DNA of 64,000 nt from Craspedostauros australis (Eukaryota; Bacillariophyta; Bacillariophyceae; Mastogloiales; Achnanthaceae), in contig JAMXDE010000027.1 in NCBI GenBank assembly GCA_026770025.1, positions 372,001 through 436,000 on the forward strand, given 5' to 3'. Both the position numbers and the translations under genes were made by a program. The notes beneath the pieces are model-generated. The model saw only the letters and a program-made list of their open reading frames with translations. It was not told the origin of the DNA and searched no databases. Every line of letters starts with the position of its first letter. Position 1 is the stretch's first letter. Shown piece after piece: positions 33,001-43,659 of this stretch.

Positions 33001-35141
33001 ATGTCAGTAACTGCCTGGCCTCTGGCTTGTTTTGAATGGGACGGGATGGAGATCTTGGTGACGATCGCCTGCGTCGACTTTTCACCTTCATGGACAGTCA
33101 CCGTGACGACGGCGTCGGTTCGATTCTTGTTGTCGACGGCTTGCAATGTGAGTGGTATGGTTTGCTGTGATTCGCCGCAGACGGACATCTTGGGGCAACC
33201 GTCCGATGTGGTTGACAGAGATGGTTCCTTCGACTCCAACCCCAAGCCCGATTCTGATTGCGACGTCGCTGGAAGCAGAGCGGACACATCCACATCGAAC
33301 GCTTTCAAGCATGGCTTGCACAGACACTCATATCCTGCCTTGCACGTCAACTCGGCGTCGAGACATCCACGATCCACCCTTTCCCTGGATTTGACGAAGA
33401 AGCCTTTGGGGCATCGGATGGCGTCGTACAGCCCGGATGGCTTGTCGCAGGTCCACAGTCCTGCGATAGACTCCTGCGTCATGAACCGCGTGGCATGCAG
33501 CATGTCGCGCACCTCGGAGTAGGAGAGCGGCGTCTGAAAGCCAGCGTATCCACCATCGTCCATGGCACGCTTGGCCGCCATTGCAATATCGTACGTCGTA
33601 TCGCATCTGGACCGTGCGGATGCTGGAAGTGCGCTGAGGTCCTTGCATGCAGCTTCGGCCAGCGGTGAGCTGGAGGCGTCTGCTTCTGCAGCCGCGAGAC
33701 AGTCCTCAATGGCATGCGCCATGCGGCTGTGATCGGCCATGGCGAACATGGCCGATTGAACTTCCTGGGCGATGTCAGCTGGCATGTCGCCCATGGCAGA
33801 GAGACTCCATTCGGGATACAGCTGTGTGGATGCCTCGAAGGGGAACGGCTTGCCGTCCAACATGTTGTCGACAGGATGGATGGTCTTGAGCAGGGACGTG
33901 TCGATGCGATTGCCTTGCGCATCCCTGGTTCTCTCTGCCTGATCCGTCCGGACGAAGCCGACGTCGAAGTCGCCGCTCAGCACACCATTCACGATGTCCG
34001 ACTGAGTGCCCGTGAACACCAGCTGGCTTGGATCGTTGATGTGGGACAAGCCGGCGTTGATCATCTCCCGGAATTGCATCTGCCCAGCACCGAAGGCCGA
34101 GATGGAGGCGGCGGCGACCACCTTATCCTTGAGGTCCGTGATAGTGTTGATCGTGCCGTCGTCAGACCGTGCGATGATGACGCCGCCGAATTTGGACAGC
34201 TCGTACTCGTTGCCGTCGACGACCCGCTTGGAGATGTGGGATACGATGGGTTTGACTCCATGTTCCACCTCAATGCAAGTGAAGATGCTCGGGTTGACGT
34301 AGAAGAAGTCGGCAGTGCCGTCTACCACGGCGCTAAAGACAGAGCGGAAGTCCATCCCCACCATGCGGAAGGAGATGGGTGGATCGAAGCGTTGACCGGC
34401 AGTGGCCGTGAGAAAGTCGGAGAACGTGGTGTTGTGCCTTGCGTAGCTCACATCGAGACCATTGGGTGACAGAACGCCGACGGTGTACGTCGCCTTGTGC
34501 TTGCTCGAGTTGAATGGGATCAGGATTTCACACTGTTGCGCACATGACCCTGCCTCTGTCTCTGCCAGCGTCCGTTTCTGTGTCCGTGGCAGCGGGAGTT
34601 GGGTCTCTGCCTGCACGCCGGCGTATGGCGCAAAGATTGTCGACGATGTAATAATGAAGATCCAGGTTTGGAGAAGGAAGATCTGCCACCATCCGGCATC
34701 GCGCACTGATGACATCGTGCGTCTATTGCTTGTGTTTGTGTTTGTGTTTGTGGCAACACGGGGATTCATCCTACGAGTGGTACAACAATTGGTACAACGA
34801 GTGGCGAACTTCGGATTGGATGATGCGGATCGAGCAAGTGTTGATGAGACCTGGGATTGCGATGTTGCCGTTTCCATTTCTTGTCTCATTGTGCTATTGG
34901 TTCTGTTCATTGTTATTCTCTCGAGAGTGTTCTTGCTGCTGCTGATAACGATGATGTTGTGATGTTGCGATGTGGTAGACTTCATCATTATGACCGATGT
35001 CGGTCTCGCCCTCATCATCACTTGTCCAACTCCCACCGAGCAAGGCGAGACGACAGGGAGCGCTTGCAGACCGCCGGACAGGTTCGGAGAACGCGACGGA
35101 ACCGATTCCAGTGATGCCCCCTTGGCGCTGGCTGCACTCAT
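30045..35141 (-). CDS. Receptor with phosphate/phosphonate-binding-type ectodomain, protein kinase and nucleotide cyclase
   Basis: 1698 codons from the ATG at 35141. A signal peptide starts at a later ATG (34715; WWQIFLLQTWIFIITSSTIF), so translation may begin there (1556 aa). Order: ectodomain resembling PhnD-type solute-binding proteins (about residues 215-500; YTVGVLSPNGLDVSYARHNT, DLKDKVVAAASISAFGAGQ), a Cys-rich region, and a membrane segment (about 803-828). Then a kinase (about 850-1380) with GQGTFGF, VAVK, HGDLKSANVLV and DFG, and a class III cyclase (about 1515-1695). The kinase N-lobe carries a Ser/Thr-rich insert of some 325 residues. The cyclase keeps both metal Asp residues (FSDIVGF, IGDAY), the guanine-type Glu (KIETIGD) and the Asn/Arg pair (NVAARMES), but has Gly (RYGVFGD) where guanylate cyclases have Cys. 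I infer a surface receptor that links an external ligand, perhaps phosphate-like, to cGMP or cAMP. Confidence 0.8.
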   Translation of the reverse strand: MSAASAKGASLESVPSRSPNLSGGLQALPVVSPCSVGVGQVMMRARPTSVIMMKSTTSQHHNIIVISSSKNTLERITMNRTNSTMRQEMETATSQSQVSSTLARSASSNPKFATRCTNCCTTRRMNPRVATNTNTNTSNRRTMSSVRDAGWWQIFLLQTWIFIITSSTIFAPYAGVQAETQLPLPRTQKRTLAETEAGSCAQQCEILIPFNSSKHKATYTVGVLSPNGLDVSYARHNTTFSDFLTATAGQRFDPPISFRMVGMDFRSVFSAVVDGTADFFYVNPSIFTCIEVEHGVKPIVSHISKRVVDGNEYELSKFGGVIIARSDDGTINTITDLKDKVVAAASISAFGAGQMQFREMINAGLSHINDPSQLVFTGTQSDIVNGVLSGDFDVGFVRTDQAERTRDAQGNRIDTSLLKTIHPVDNMLDGKPFPFEASTQLYPEWSLSAMGDMPADIAQEVQSAMFAMADHSRMAHAIEDCLAAAEADASSSPLAEAACKDLSALPASARSRCDTTYDIAMAAKRAMDDGGYAGFQTPLSYSEVRDMLHATRFMTQESIAGLWTCDKPSGLYDAIRCPKGFFVKSRERVDRGCLDAELTCKAGYECLCKPCLKAFDVDVSALLPATSQSESGLGLESKEPSLSTTSDGCPKMSVCGESQQTIPLTLQAVDNKNRTDAVVTVTVHEGEKSTQAIVTKISIPSHSKQARGQAVTDMPNALAIVDGSSGSSSSNNDISSNIHHFSVVSRHVGSLILEIFLDGEQISESPLRIQIIERDCSVDHSDKRHADTDGACVCDDDTIELFGTCVLFAILIPSIIGPICILLLAIMAWYVDKKRKEGDSVWAVKPEELLFADPPQVIGQGTFGFVLLAEYRGTQVAVKRVLTPRKEDMIRSSLSGPDHSDGGASERDANGTDSSDEVETVVASKQEHSQRCSVATNRMASVPSNMKRKTLKAGMFNTTSGMSSNVMVANTATSRIRTSTHINSAGEIRSHSNYATKSGGKFQHSIRAAPAATMPSTINEKDVETEDSEGELSPDLPIEEDLEANRINTTRSKTTRATSTTISATADGLSRTSRTVGRSSASTASMVVKPGKRSEKRTFEKHSQPIYSGLTSGLDSQLVVLPQGSNSGSAGNASKRRSNSKASENGSCRKLRSRYSMNKSNSNSFFSLSNGFLNMFRRDKRNGYSSSHSRQKDEFIEEMRLLSKLRHPCITTVMGAVIAKGQDPALVMEYMSHGSLYDLLHNGTMVMDGEMILNFLRDIASGVRFLHSADPLVIHGDLKSANVLVDSKFRAKVADFGFSHRKKKGAMGTPFFMAPELLRGESSNTAASDMYSLGIILYELYSRREPYEGEDALEVLQQVGDTKINRRPLMPPACPFKVSKLMKSLLAADPLLRPTAGEFDNRLKELTAGEVEPMLAGGVIMKRTGAGASAGMMSGGHVMDGAGTFPSNGMKSAPISMSSLATGAATAVSNDRAATAYHQQQQRQQQHGIKLLSQMFPLHIARIIERGGNPEPESHELVTIYFSDIVGFTSLAAALSDLKVSSMLNRLYHAFDDLAQKHDLFKIETIGDAYMCASNLAKKQPEDHVRRIAKFAADAAKAAGRIPVDEDDLSKGYIRIRGGFHTGPVVSNVVGTLNPRYGVFGDTVNVAARMESTSAAGRIQCSERSALLLMTQDPRIQVRLRGEVQIKGKGSMVTYWTN

Positions 35142-37026
35142 GGACGTCGTTCGGAGCCCTTTGCCGCGCTTTGTTGTTTTCCAACCAATTCCTTTGTGGC
35201 CTTCGGTTTTGTGTGTGACTTCGCAAAGCGGATGGTCTGGTCACGATACCACCGGTGATGTCACTCTGTGCGGAGCGGCGACAACGACGTTGGCGTCCAC
35301 AGGACCAAAGAGCGAGAAGTAAGAAATCTAAGAGCGAAAGGAACAACTTCTTGGAACACCACGGACGTGATTGAACGCATGGTTCGCCATCGACAGGAGA
35401 GCGTCACACAGTTTCTTTGCGAACAGCCGAGGGCAAGAGCGGCAGAAGAACAGCATGTCCGAGGATGCAAGATGCTGTTCTTCCGCAATGGGTGGAGCGA
35501 AGAAATGACGATACGTTGATGTCTTGGGACGCCAAGATTCAACAACACAAGAAAAACAGCACGGTTGAGAGCCAACACGTGCAAGGCCCTTCCCGCTTCG
35601 GATTTGTGTCCAAGTGTCACGACAACCACATGCATCCGCGCACTAAGGTGCCTTGTGTCCTTTGTCTTCTTGTGAAGACCGTAACCGCTTCACTTCACGA
35701 CGTTTGGACAGGCTTCTCCATCATCACAAAGTATGCCAACTTGATCCGCTGACGCCAAATGACCCGTGAATGTTCCCAGGGTTGGGTTAGATTCATCTCA
35801 TTGTGCTGTGCGGGCTACGAGAAGACGGAAGTGCAACAGTGTACAGCATATTTATTCTTGTGTTCATGACCTCCTCGCTGCTTCAATCATACCTGCGCCA
35901 TACAAACAATACGATACTGCTCGCGTGCACAAATACCCACGAGGCATCACGGCAAACCGCAGCAGCCAACTGACAACGCGGCGCAATGGGTCTCTGTTTG
36001 CTCGATGGCGTCAATTCGAAAGAGCATTGTCCATCATTGCATGGACAGCACGCCTCAAAAGCGGAAAACTGAAACGGTGAGAAAGTTCCGTAATTGCAAG
36101 AAATAGGTCGTCCTCATCCAGATTGGGGCCACCAGCCAGAAAGCCCATGCCAGCAAAAGAATTTGGACAAGAAAGAACAGAAAGAGAAGGAGAGCGTGCG
36201 GCGGAGGCGGCCTTGTGCTAAGATCTTGTCAGAAAGAGGTACCAGAGCACAAGGGAGAGCACCACAAACTTTTGCGTCCAGTCTGAGCGATAGCGGCGGG
36301 TTCGGCTATTCGGTTGCGTAAGGAGGCTGCGATAGATGGTTGCTGCGGTGGGCGATTTCTGCATCTGCGCTGGAGGCAATGTTGAGTCTGCCCTGCTTGT
36401 TCTCCAAACGCAAGCGCAAGTTGGCGCGGGACCAATAGCATTTCTTGCGATCTGAAACAATTCGTCACATGTTTGGATCGACCGTGTACCACTAGAGTAT
36501 CCTTCGCTTCAGATGATATCTGCGCCACCAGAAAGACGAGGGGTTAATGGCACTTACTTTCTTTGAGTGTGATCGAACTGATAGCTAATATCGTTGATTT
36601 GCGCGATATAAACTACAAAATACATATATTCCCATTCGGCTCCCTGTTCATGCCTCCGACCTCGCTGACGCGACAGGGAACAACTCGTGTTTGCGCGTTA
36701 CTGAACTTCACCGAAATGAATCACTGAAACGAAGCATCTGCCCCACAAAACACCAACAAATGAGGATCCCGCCATCTGGGCAGCTTCATCATCAACGTCG
36801 CAAGCTTGTCTCCTGTCACCGATCCATCAACCGCAACCGCCACTGCAACCGCAACCTCAACCTGACCAATCCCCTTGCTTCCTTCACGCCTCATTCCATC
36901 TCTCGTGTTTGCGACAGCATCCATTGGAAACAGCAACGGAGACGAAGATTCGCCACAAAGAACATTGCACAAGCAACTGTGACGTCGACTTTCGCGTCAA
37001 CGGCATTGAGAGCAGCTGACATCACC
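35142..37026. other. Intergenic, divergent promoters; no gene seen
   Basis: Separates the receptor gene (minus) from the sirtuin (plus). The frame of the sirtuin is open upstream of its ATG to 36691, but that part is low in complexity and unlike the family, so I treat it as 5' leader. Other frames are short. No repeat or RNA gene recognised. Confidence 0.5.
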
Positions 37027-38055
37027 ATGCCGAAGGCAAAGTCAAATGGCGCCAAGCTCAAGAGCAACGGCACGGCAGATGCCGACGACCTCTCGACGCT
37101 GTTGCAGGACACCCTGCGCGTCTCGGAGGACGTGAAGATCTCGAAGGACCTGCGCAAGGTCGCAGACTGGATATCCGGCAGCAGCAAAAAGAAACCCAAA
37201 GTGCTGGTTCTGACGGGGGCCGGCGTCAGCGTGGCCGCGGGCATCCCCGATTTCCGAACGCCTGGCACGGGTCTCTACGATAACTTGCAATCCTACAACC
37301 TACCCTATCCCGAGGCCGTCTTCGATGTTCGATTTTACCGCTCCAACCCGCAACCGTTCTGCGCGCTGGCCAAGGAGATATGGCCCGGCTTGACGCATTC
37401 GCCGACCTTGACGCATTCCTTCCTCGCCTTGCTAAGCCAGAAGGGGTACCTGCTGCGCAACTACTCGCAGAACATCGACGGGCTGGAATTCCTGGCGGGC
37501 ATCCCCGACGACGAGCTGGTGGAATGCCACGGGCACTTCCGCACGGCGTCGTGCATCGATTGCGGCGCGTCGATGGACGGCTCGCTAGTCAAGGATTCCA
37601 TCGTGGACGACAGCGCGGCGCCGCAGTGTTCCAGATGCGGCGGATACGTGAAACCGGACATCGTCTTCTTCGGCGAGTCGCTGCCCAACCGATTCCACCA
37701 ACTGCTGAAGGGCGACGTGGGTGCCGCCGACATTCTGCTCGTGATGGGCACGTCGTTGCAGGTGGCGCCGGTCTCGTTAATTCCCAGCATGGTGAACTGC
37801 AAGCGTGCATTGTTCAATCGGGATCTTGTCATGCGGTTGAATGGCAAGGAGGACGCCTTTGTTGAGGGCGACTGCGACAGCAACGTTCGGGCGCTGTGCA
37901 AGGCTTTGGGTTGGGAAGACGAGCTGCTGGAATTGAATGCAAAGACGCGGTTGCGACCCAAACAGAAGGATGAGAACGGGAAGAAGAAAAGCAAGAGCGG
38001 CGGTAACGGTGGTGGCACCACTCAACGCAGGGGCAAGCGGGATAAGGCCACTTGA
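37027..38055 (+). CDS. Class I sirtuin (SIRT2-like NAD-dependent protein deacetylase)
   Basis: 342 aa, single exon; ATG at 37027 in context ATCACCATGC. It has all core Sir2 motifs in order: LTGAGVSVAAGIPDFR (NAD binding), YSQNIDGLE, the catalytic His in ECHGHF, two zinc CxxC pairs (CIDC and CSRC), PDIVFFGE and GTSLQVAP, ending in a Lys-rich tail. The FRTPGTGLYDNL segment and overall size match the class I SIRT2/Hst2 group, which removes acyl groups from histones or tubulin using NAD. The Lys-rich end (KKKSKSGG..RRGKRDK) could act in nuclear targeting. No signal or membrane segment is seen. Confidence 0.9.
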   Translation: MPKAKSNGAKLKSNGTADADDLSTLLQDTLRVSEDVKISKDLRKVADWISGSSKKKPKVLVLTGAGVSVAAGIPDFRTPGTGLYDNLQSYNLPYPEAVFDVRFYRSNPQPFCALAKEIWPGLTHSPTLTHSFLALLSQKGYLLRNYSQNIDGLEFLAGIPDDELVECHGHFRTASCIDCGASMDGSLVKDSIVDDSAAPQCSRCGGYVKPDIVFFGESLPNRFHQLLKGDVGAADILLVMGTSLQVAPVSLIPSMVNCKRALFNRDLVMRLNGKEDAFVEGDCDSNVRALCKALGWEDELLELNAKTRLRPKQKDENGKKKSKSGGNGGGTTQRRGKRDKAT

Positions 38056-39123
38056 ATGGATTGCGACATGTGCTGGAGTATTCATCTTTGTGCGGGACCT
38101 ACCACTGTGTGGCATGGGACGAGTGTGGAATTGCGTTGCCGGCACAGAAGGGGGGTGAAAATGGGGACAAAGAAAGTAAGGGAGAGCCGTGGAGAGCCAC
38201 GTCACGGACTTCTTTCAATGTTACTGTTGCGTATGTAGTTGGTGCCTCCTGGCGACTACTTGCCATGCCTACTCCAGTATTCTATAGCATAATTTGTTTT
38301 TTCCATCGATGCTGGTGTTGTGGTGGGGCTTCGAAGAAGAGTAACCTGAATTCTGTTGCGTTCTCGCTATCTATCTTTCCCTAGACTTCATCGCAGATGC
38401 ACCATCGTGTTGACTCATGTGATCAAACAGAACGCCATCGTCTGACCATCAACAACACGGACAAGAACCAAGAAACAAAGTTCTCGCTGTTTTTTGCAAA
38501 TCGGACGGCATTGGCTGTGCGCATTTCAAATGACGAAGGGTTCTTTCTGTTGTGGTTGGGCGATGAGGCGACGTATTTATGGCGGATGTGTCGAGGCGCT
38601 TTATTTAGCTTCGCTTTTTGTATTGCTGTGGATGCAAGTGCATTGATCGTGGTTCCGGCCTCCGAAAAAATCAACGGGTGTCGAACCGGAAAAGCGCGGA
38701 GGGACATCACAGAAAAGCTCGTGCAGAGAGAGAGAGAACAACACCATCATCCCCCAACACACAGTCGCGAATCTGCACACGAATCAATCGCTGCCCTCGA
38801 TCGAACGCATTGACCGTGACCTTGTCCACTTCCGTTTGAGTGTTCCGTTCCATTTCGGAGCTTTCCTCGACCAAAGAAGAATAATAGTAATCAAAGTGAC
38901 CGGAGCAGAGGGTCTTTGAATCCACATTGATGCCTTGAAGGATCCGGAGCAGTTGCCACAATAACATATAATACTCGAGAGTCGGCGCCAAACCTCCATC
39001 CGCCATCACCATCGCCATCGCCATCAAGCAGATCGTACTCCACACCCATCACGAACAACGCCAGCGGCAGTAGTGGCAGTAGTGGCAATAGCAGAAGAAG
39101 AAGCAGCTGCAAGAGTGCCCACG
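38056..39123. other. Intergenic between sirtuin and C2-domain gene
   Basis: Carries the sirtuin 3' flank and the promoter of the C2-domain gene. A short AG-rich tract lies near 38727. No coding or RNA feature recognised. Confidence 0.5.
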
Positions 39124-42100
39124 ATGTTCCGATTTTGCACAGGCATTACCGGCGAACGGCACAAGAAGGGGTTCTTCACAGCGTTGACCAGTGAATACGA
39201 CATCGAAGATGGCGAATCGACGTACTTCCCGGCCTTGTCGGAGCCGTACAGAGAGCCTGCGACTGCCTCCATCCTGCTGGAAGTGGTGGGGGCCATCGGA
39301 CTGTCCTTCCTGCAGAAGAAGGACGAGACCATGGACACCTTCTGCGTCGTGCAAGTCGGCCAGGACAGCGAGGACTTCATGGAGGTGCATCGCACGAAGA
39401 CCATCTCGAACGACACGGACCCCATCTGGACGCTGGACAGCAAGGGCATCTGCACGTTCACGATCGCCGAAGGCCAAACGCTGCGCGTGCGCCTATGCCG
39501 CAACAAATCCATGATCGCCGTGGGAGAAATGATCAACATCCCCGAAATGTCGCTGAGGAGCGTCGACAATGGCGTGGGTTGCGTCGATCTCGATTTCAAC
39601 ACGCTCATCGAGGGCGTCGGGGAACGCCACGAGGTTGAGATCCGGCCCAACGTCTTCCTGTCCTTGCGGTACCGCTTGGCGTTGCCGGAGGAGAGCCTGT
39701 CGCTGTCCAAGGGCTTCAGGACGAGCCGTCTGGACCCCGTGCGCGAGACGAAGAAGCTGCATCGCAAGCTCATCCGGATCACGTCGACGGACGAGAACCA
39801 GTTCCACGCAAACGACTTCGAGTTCCAGACCTCGGACAGCAAGCACATCTTCAGCCAGATCAAGAAAACGGTGCGCAACCCCGTCACGAACGAGAAGGAG
39901 ACGCTGTACCAGGTGTGGCCCTTCCCCGATCCGACCCGACCGGAAGAAACCAAATTCCTCACGAAACAGCAGCTGCACGACGAATCGCGTCGACCCAGCA
40001 CGCAGTGGGTGCGCGGCGGTGCGGGCGGATACGGCACGCTCGACGTCGAGATCTTGGGTTGCGAGGACCTGCCCAACATGGACACCGAGCTCGTCAACGG
40101 CGTCACCGACGCCTTCTGCGCCTGTCTCTTTGAGGATACAGTCTTCCGCACCAGCGTCGTGCACGACAGCCTCCAGCCGAGGTTCATGCCGTGGTCGTTC
40201 CGCGCCTTTCGATTCAACATTGATCATCCCAGTTCCATCCTCTTCCTCGGTGTCTTTGATTACGATGAAGGTCCGCTCGAGTCCCACGATCCCATCGGTC
40301 GTATCGCCATCAAGCTTGATGAGTTTGAGAACGATACGATGTACACCCTCACGTATCCGCTCTTTGATGGCGATGCGCCCGGCACTGAGGTACGCTATAA
40401 CATCTCGGTGCATTGTGTCTGTGTTGGATGTGCGTTCGTTCATTCATTTATTTCTTACTTTTGATGATGCATCCCACTCACGCCAACATTCCACATACTT
40501 TCGCCCGTACTGCCCCCAATTTCAACATCGGCATAAACAATTCTACCAACATGTGCAGCAACAAGGGAGCATCACCATCCGCGTCCGAGTGAGCTGGACG
40601 GACATCGCGGAGGTCAGCAAGGCCCGATCCTTCTTCACACCACCCAGATCCATCATCAACACCAGGTCGAAGAAGAGTCTGCAGGTCATTCGGTACTTGA
40701 CCCGAGGCTCCGTCGACATGACGGAGGTCACGGTCAAATCCGTCAAGCTCTACTTCTACGAACTCATGGATTACGCCAGGAAGTACTGCTACCTCCTGGA
40801 CGTCCTCGCCGAGATCCTGCTGTGGCGTGGTCGCCTGACAATTGGCAAGGACCGCACCATCTGGTTCCCTCATCATTCCGTCATGCTTTTCATCGCAGTC
40901 ATCCTCTGCTTGGAGCGCCCCAGCCTCATCCCATCCATCTTCCTCTACGGCATCGCGTACTGCCTCCTCACGGTCAACTACCACGCTGCCACGCATCCTA
41001 ACCCATGGAAGCAGATCCGTTCCTACCGCCAAATCAACGACATGTCCATGTTCGGCCACAGCGATTCCAAGATCACCATCGCACCAGGTCAAGGACAGGC
41101 CGAGGCGGACCTGCGCGACAAGCTCGATCTCTACAAGACCACGCGCGTCACCACCTTTCTCACGGAAATCATGAGCTACGCCCTCTCCGTCTACCGCATC
41201 TACTCCAGGACCGTCGCCGAAGACGTCTCCACGGCCACTCGTGGGTCGGGACCACTCTTCTCCCAGCTTTACGTCAACTACCTCTACTACGTCCACATCC
41301 TCTTTCGGTGTAAGTGAAATGCTGTTTGCTTGTGTGAAATGCATCGTGCTGTATCCCAATGCATTGAACTGAATTGAAACTCACACTCATACTCAACACA
41401 CTGTGCTGTTCGCGTAAACATCCATTCATTCATCCATACATTCATGTGCATCACAGCTAATGCAAGAATCATCCGTATCCTACGAAACTTTGTCAATTGG
41501 AAGAGCACCTCGACCTACAAATTCACCACGAACTGCCTGGTAAGTTGTGTTCCATTGTTGTTGCTGCTGCTGCTTCTGGTGGTGGTGGTGGTGGTTTGCA
41601 AATGTACGCACAGTCCCATGAATGTGTGAACGTGCGAACTTGGTGCTGACATCGTGGAGGTCGCCAGAATCGTAATCCTCTCTCTCTCTCACTGTTTCAC
41701 ATGTTCCCACTTCTTGCTCTTTAAAACATACACTGAACGCAATCCCCAACCTGAACCCCTTCGCGCAACAGCTGTTGGCAACGGCGTGGCTGCTCTTTCC
41801 ATTCAAATCCGCGACGTTTTGGCTCGCGAGACTGTTTGTGTGGACGGTCTTCGGACCGCTCATGATGCTGTTCGACAATTTCGTCATTCGCAAGTACTAC
41901 CGCACGAAGGAGGAGATCATCCGCGATGGCATGCCGGACACGGTGGAGGAAATGCAGGCTCAGATCGAGGCACGTCCCAGCATCCTTGGCAAGGTGGTGG
42001 AAAAGCCATGGGCGCAGGCCATGATGTACTCCGGCCGCGTGAACTCGGAGGAATTGGAGAAGCTGAAGGCCTTCCGCAAGGAGCTCTTCGGGCAGTACAG

Positions 42101-42323
42101 CGAGAACGTGCCGCTTGCGGATACATCCCGCGTCCAGAATACGCCTCTGTTCAGTTCCTTCGCACAACCGTACGCCGTGGAAGGCAGCGAGGATGCGAAG
42201 GACGGAGCCTTCGTCGATCTGCCCGATCACCAGAAGCACTGGTCATACATGCCTGGGCAGAGACTCAGTGGCAACATTCTCTTGAAACAAACCGGCGATC
42301 AGAATCCGGTACCAAAGTTATGA
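39124..42323 (+). CDS. Double-C2-domain membrane protein (MCTP/ferlin-like), four exons
   Basis: Exons 39124-40389, 40559-41309, 41457-41539 and 41772-42323 (883 aa). The sites are GAG|GTACGC, T|GTAAGT, CTG|GTAAGT and CAG acceptors; phases 0, 1 and 0 all agree. The N-terminal C2 domain (about residues 45-190) starts at ILLEVVGAIGLSFL. The second (about 315-440) starts at YGTLDVEILGCEDLPNMD and keeps Asp residues in its loops (VFDYDEG), suggesting calcium or lipid binding. After a helical region there is a membrane hairpin (about 527-560; MLFIAVILCLE...FLYGIAYCLL) and, in exon 4, another (about 701-733; TAWLLFPFKSATFWLARLFV). Paired C2 domains plus C-terminal membrane hairpins resemble MCTP proteins at membrane contacts. 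The exact family is unsettled. Confidence 0.82.
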
Positions 42324-42641
42324 GAGTGCTAGGGTTGTGGGGGCAGGTATCAAACGGATGCATGTGTATAGTACGATAGCTGGTTTCTTGTTTTGTGCTA
42401 TGTTGTTTGGTTGTGAGAGAATAACAGTATAACTAAGCCGTTCGAATACATCATCATCCAAGAGGACAATTGAGTGGGCTACTCTTCGTTGTTGGAAAAC
42501 ATATGCAGCTTCGTTATTCCAAGTTCATTGATGGAGGATCGCACAACAATGCGTACTACGCTGGCGTTGCATCGATCCGTTGTGCTACCCGCTCTCCAGT
42601 CTCCGCGGCACACTCGCTGAGCATTCTTGACCTGACCTGAC
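42324..42641. other. Convergent 3' flanks, no gene
   Basis: The 318 nt between the C2-domain gene and the YIPF6 gene, which end towards each other. Only 3' untranslated sequence is expected. Confidence 0.6.
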
Positions 42642-43659
42642 CTAAAACAGCAGAATCATCCACGCCAGGAAGGTGTAAAAGAAGAGGACGGGGTAGACCG
42701 CCAGCACCCGTCGCGATGCCTGTATGTACTGGCCGATGAAGACCGAAGACGCGCGCGTCGCCCACAGAAACGCCGCCAGCAGCGTCGCGATTTCGCAGAC
42801 CGTCGAGAAGGCACCCAGATTGAGGGACTTGAGCACGTCTACGACGGCTGCCGCGAGCGTCATTGGAAAGACGCAGTATCCCAGCACGCAGACGGATTGG
42901 AAGAAGGAGATGGTGCCACCCAGCAGTTGCGCGTTGACCGTGACGATGGCGGAACCGAACCACACGGCGCAGAAGACGGCGGCGAAGACGAGGGAGGCCT
43001 GTCCTTCAGGCGCCTTGAAGGTGAGGAGGATGCCCAACGTCAAGCAGATCAGCAAGGGTCCCCACAGATCCCAATCGCGCAGTCGCTGGATGATCTCCTT
43101 ATCTCGATCGGTCACCTGGATTTCTTCCGTTTGGGAGACGCCGGTGTATCCATGGTACGGCATCTGTGTGGTTTGGATTGGAGTGGGATGGCATATGCTC
43201 GGAGTGAAAAAAAAGAAGATGGGAGAGATAGAGAGACGCGTGAGAATGATGATGAATTGAGATATGATTGAACGGAATGTAACTGCTCCGTTCCAACCTG
43301 CTCTACTCGTTCGTGCTTGTTCACGGTGGACTGCGAATCCGAGAGCCCTGGGGCAAGCTGCTCCGCAGATACAACTTCCCAATTACTATCATGCTCGAAC
43401 TCTACTCCAACTCGACTCGATTCTACTCTGGTCGACTTACATTCCGGTCCAACGGCAGCATGACGACCTTGAGCTTCTCCACGACGGCGTGCACGTCCCG
43501 CATGATGGTCTCCTTGACGGGCTCGTCCAACGTGGAGAGCGGTGCGAAGAACTCGGCTTCGTCATGGCTCGTGGTCATCTGAGGCTGCTGCGACATCGGC
43601 TGTGGGTTGGCCCATTGCGGTCCTCCGTTCAATCCAGGCGTGCCTGTGGGATCCATCAT
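42642..43659 (-). CDS. YIPF6: YIPF6/Yip4 family Golgi membrane protein, two exons
   Basis: Exons 43659-43441 and 43163-42642 (246 aa), joined by a 277-nt intron (donor AAT|GTAAGT, acceptor CACACAG|ATG, phase 0). Exon 1 carries the family N-terminus STLDEPVKETIMRDVHAV; exon 2 has RDWDLWGPLLICLTL and five predicted membrane segments typical of the Yip1 domain. YIPF proteins bind Rab GTPases and shape ER-Golgi traffic. The start of exon 2, MPYHGYTGVSQTEE, is an insert relative to the animal protein. Because exon 2 begins with ATG directly after the acceptor, it can be mistaken for a complete short gene. The 5' leader holds a TATG/TACG repeat. Confidence 0.9.

Noticed and set aside
33714..34469. 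251-codon plus-strand frame
   Set aside because: Antisense to the ectodomain of the phosphonate-binding-type receptor.
39493..40443. 316-codon minus-strand frame
   Set aside because: Antisense to the two C2 domains, which are clearly coding on the plus strand with matching splice sites.
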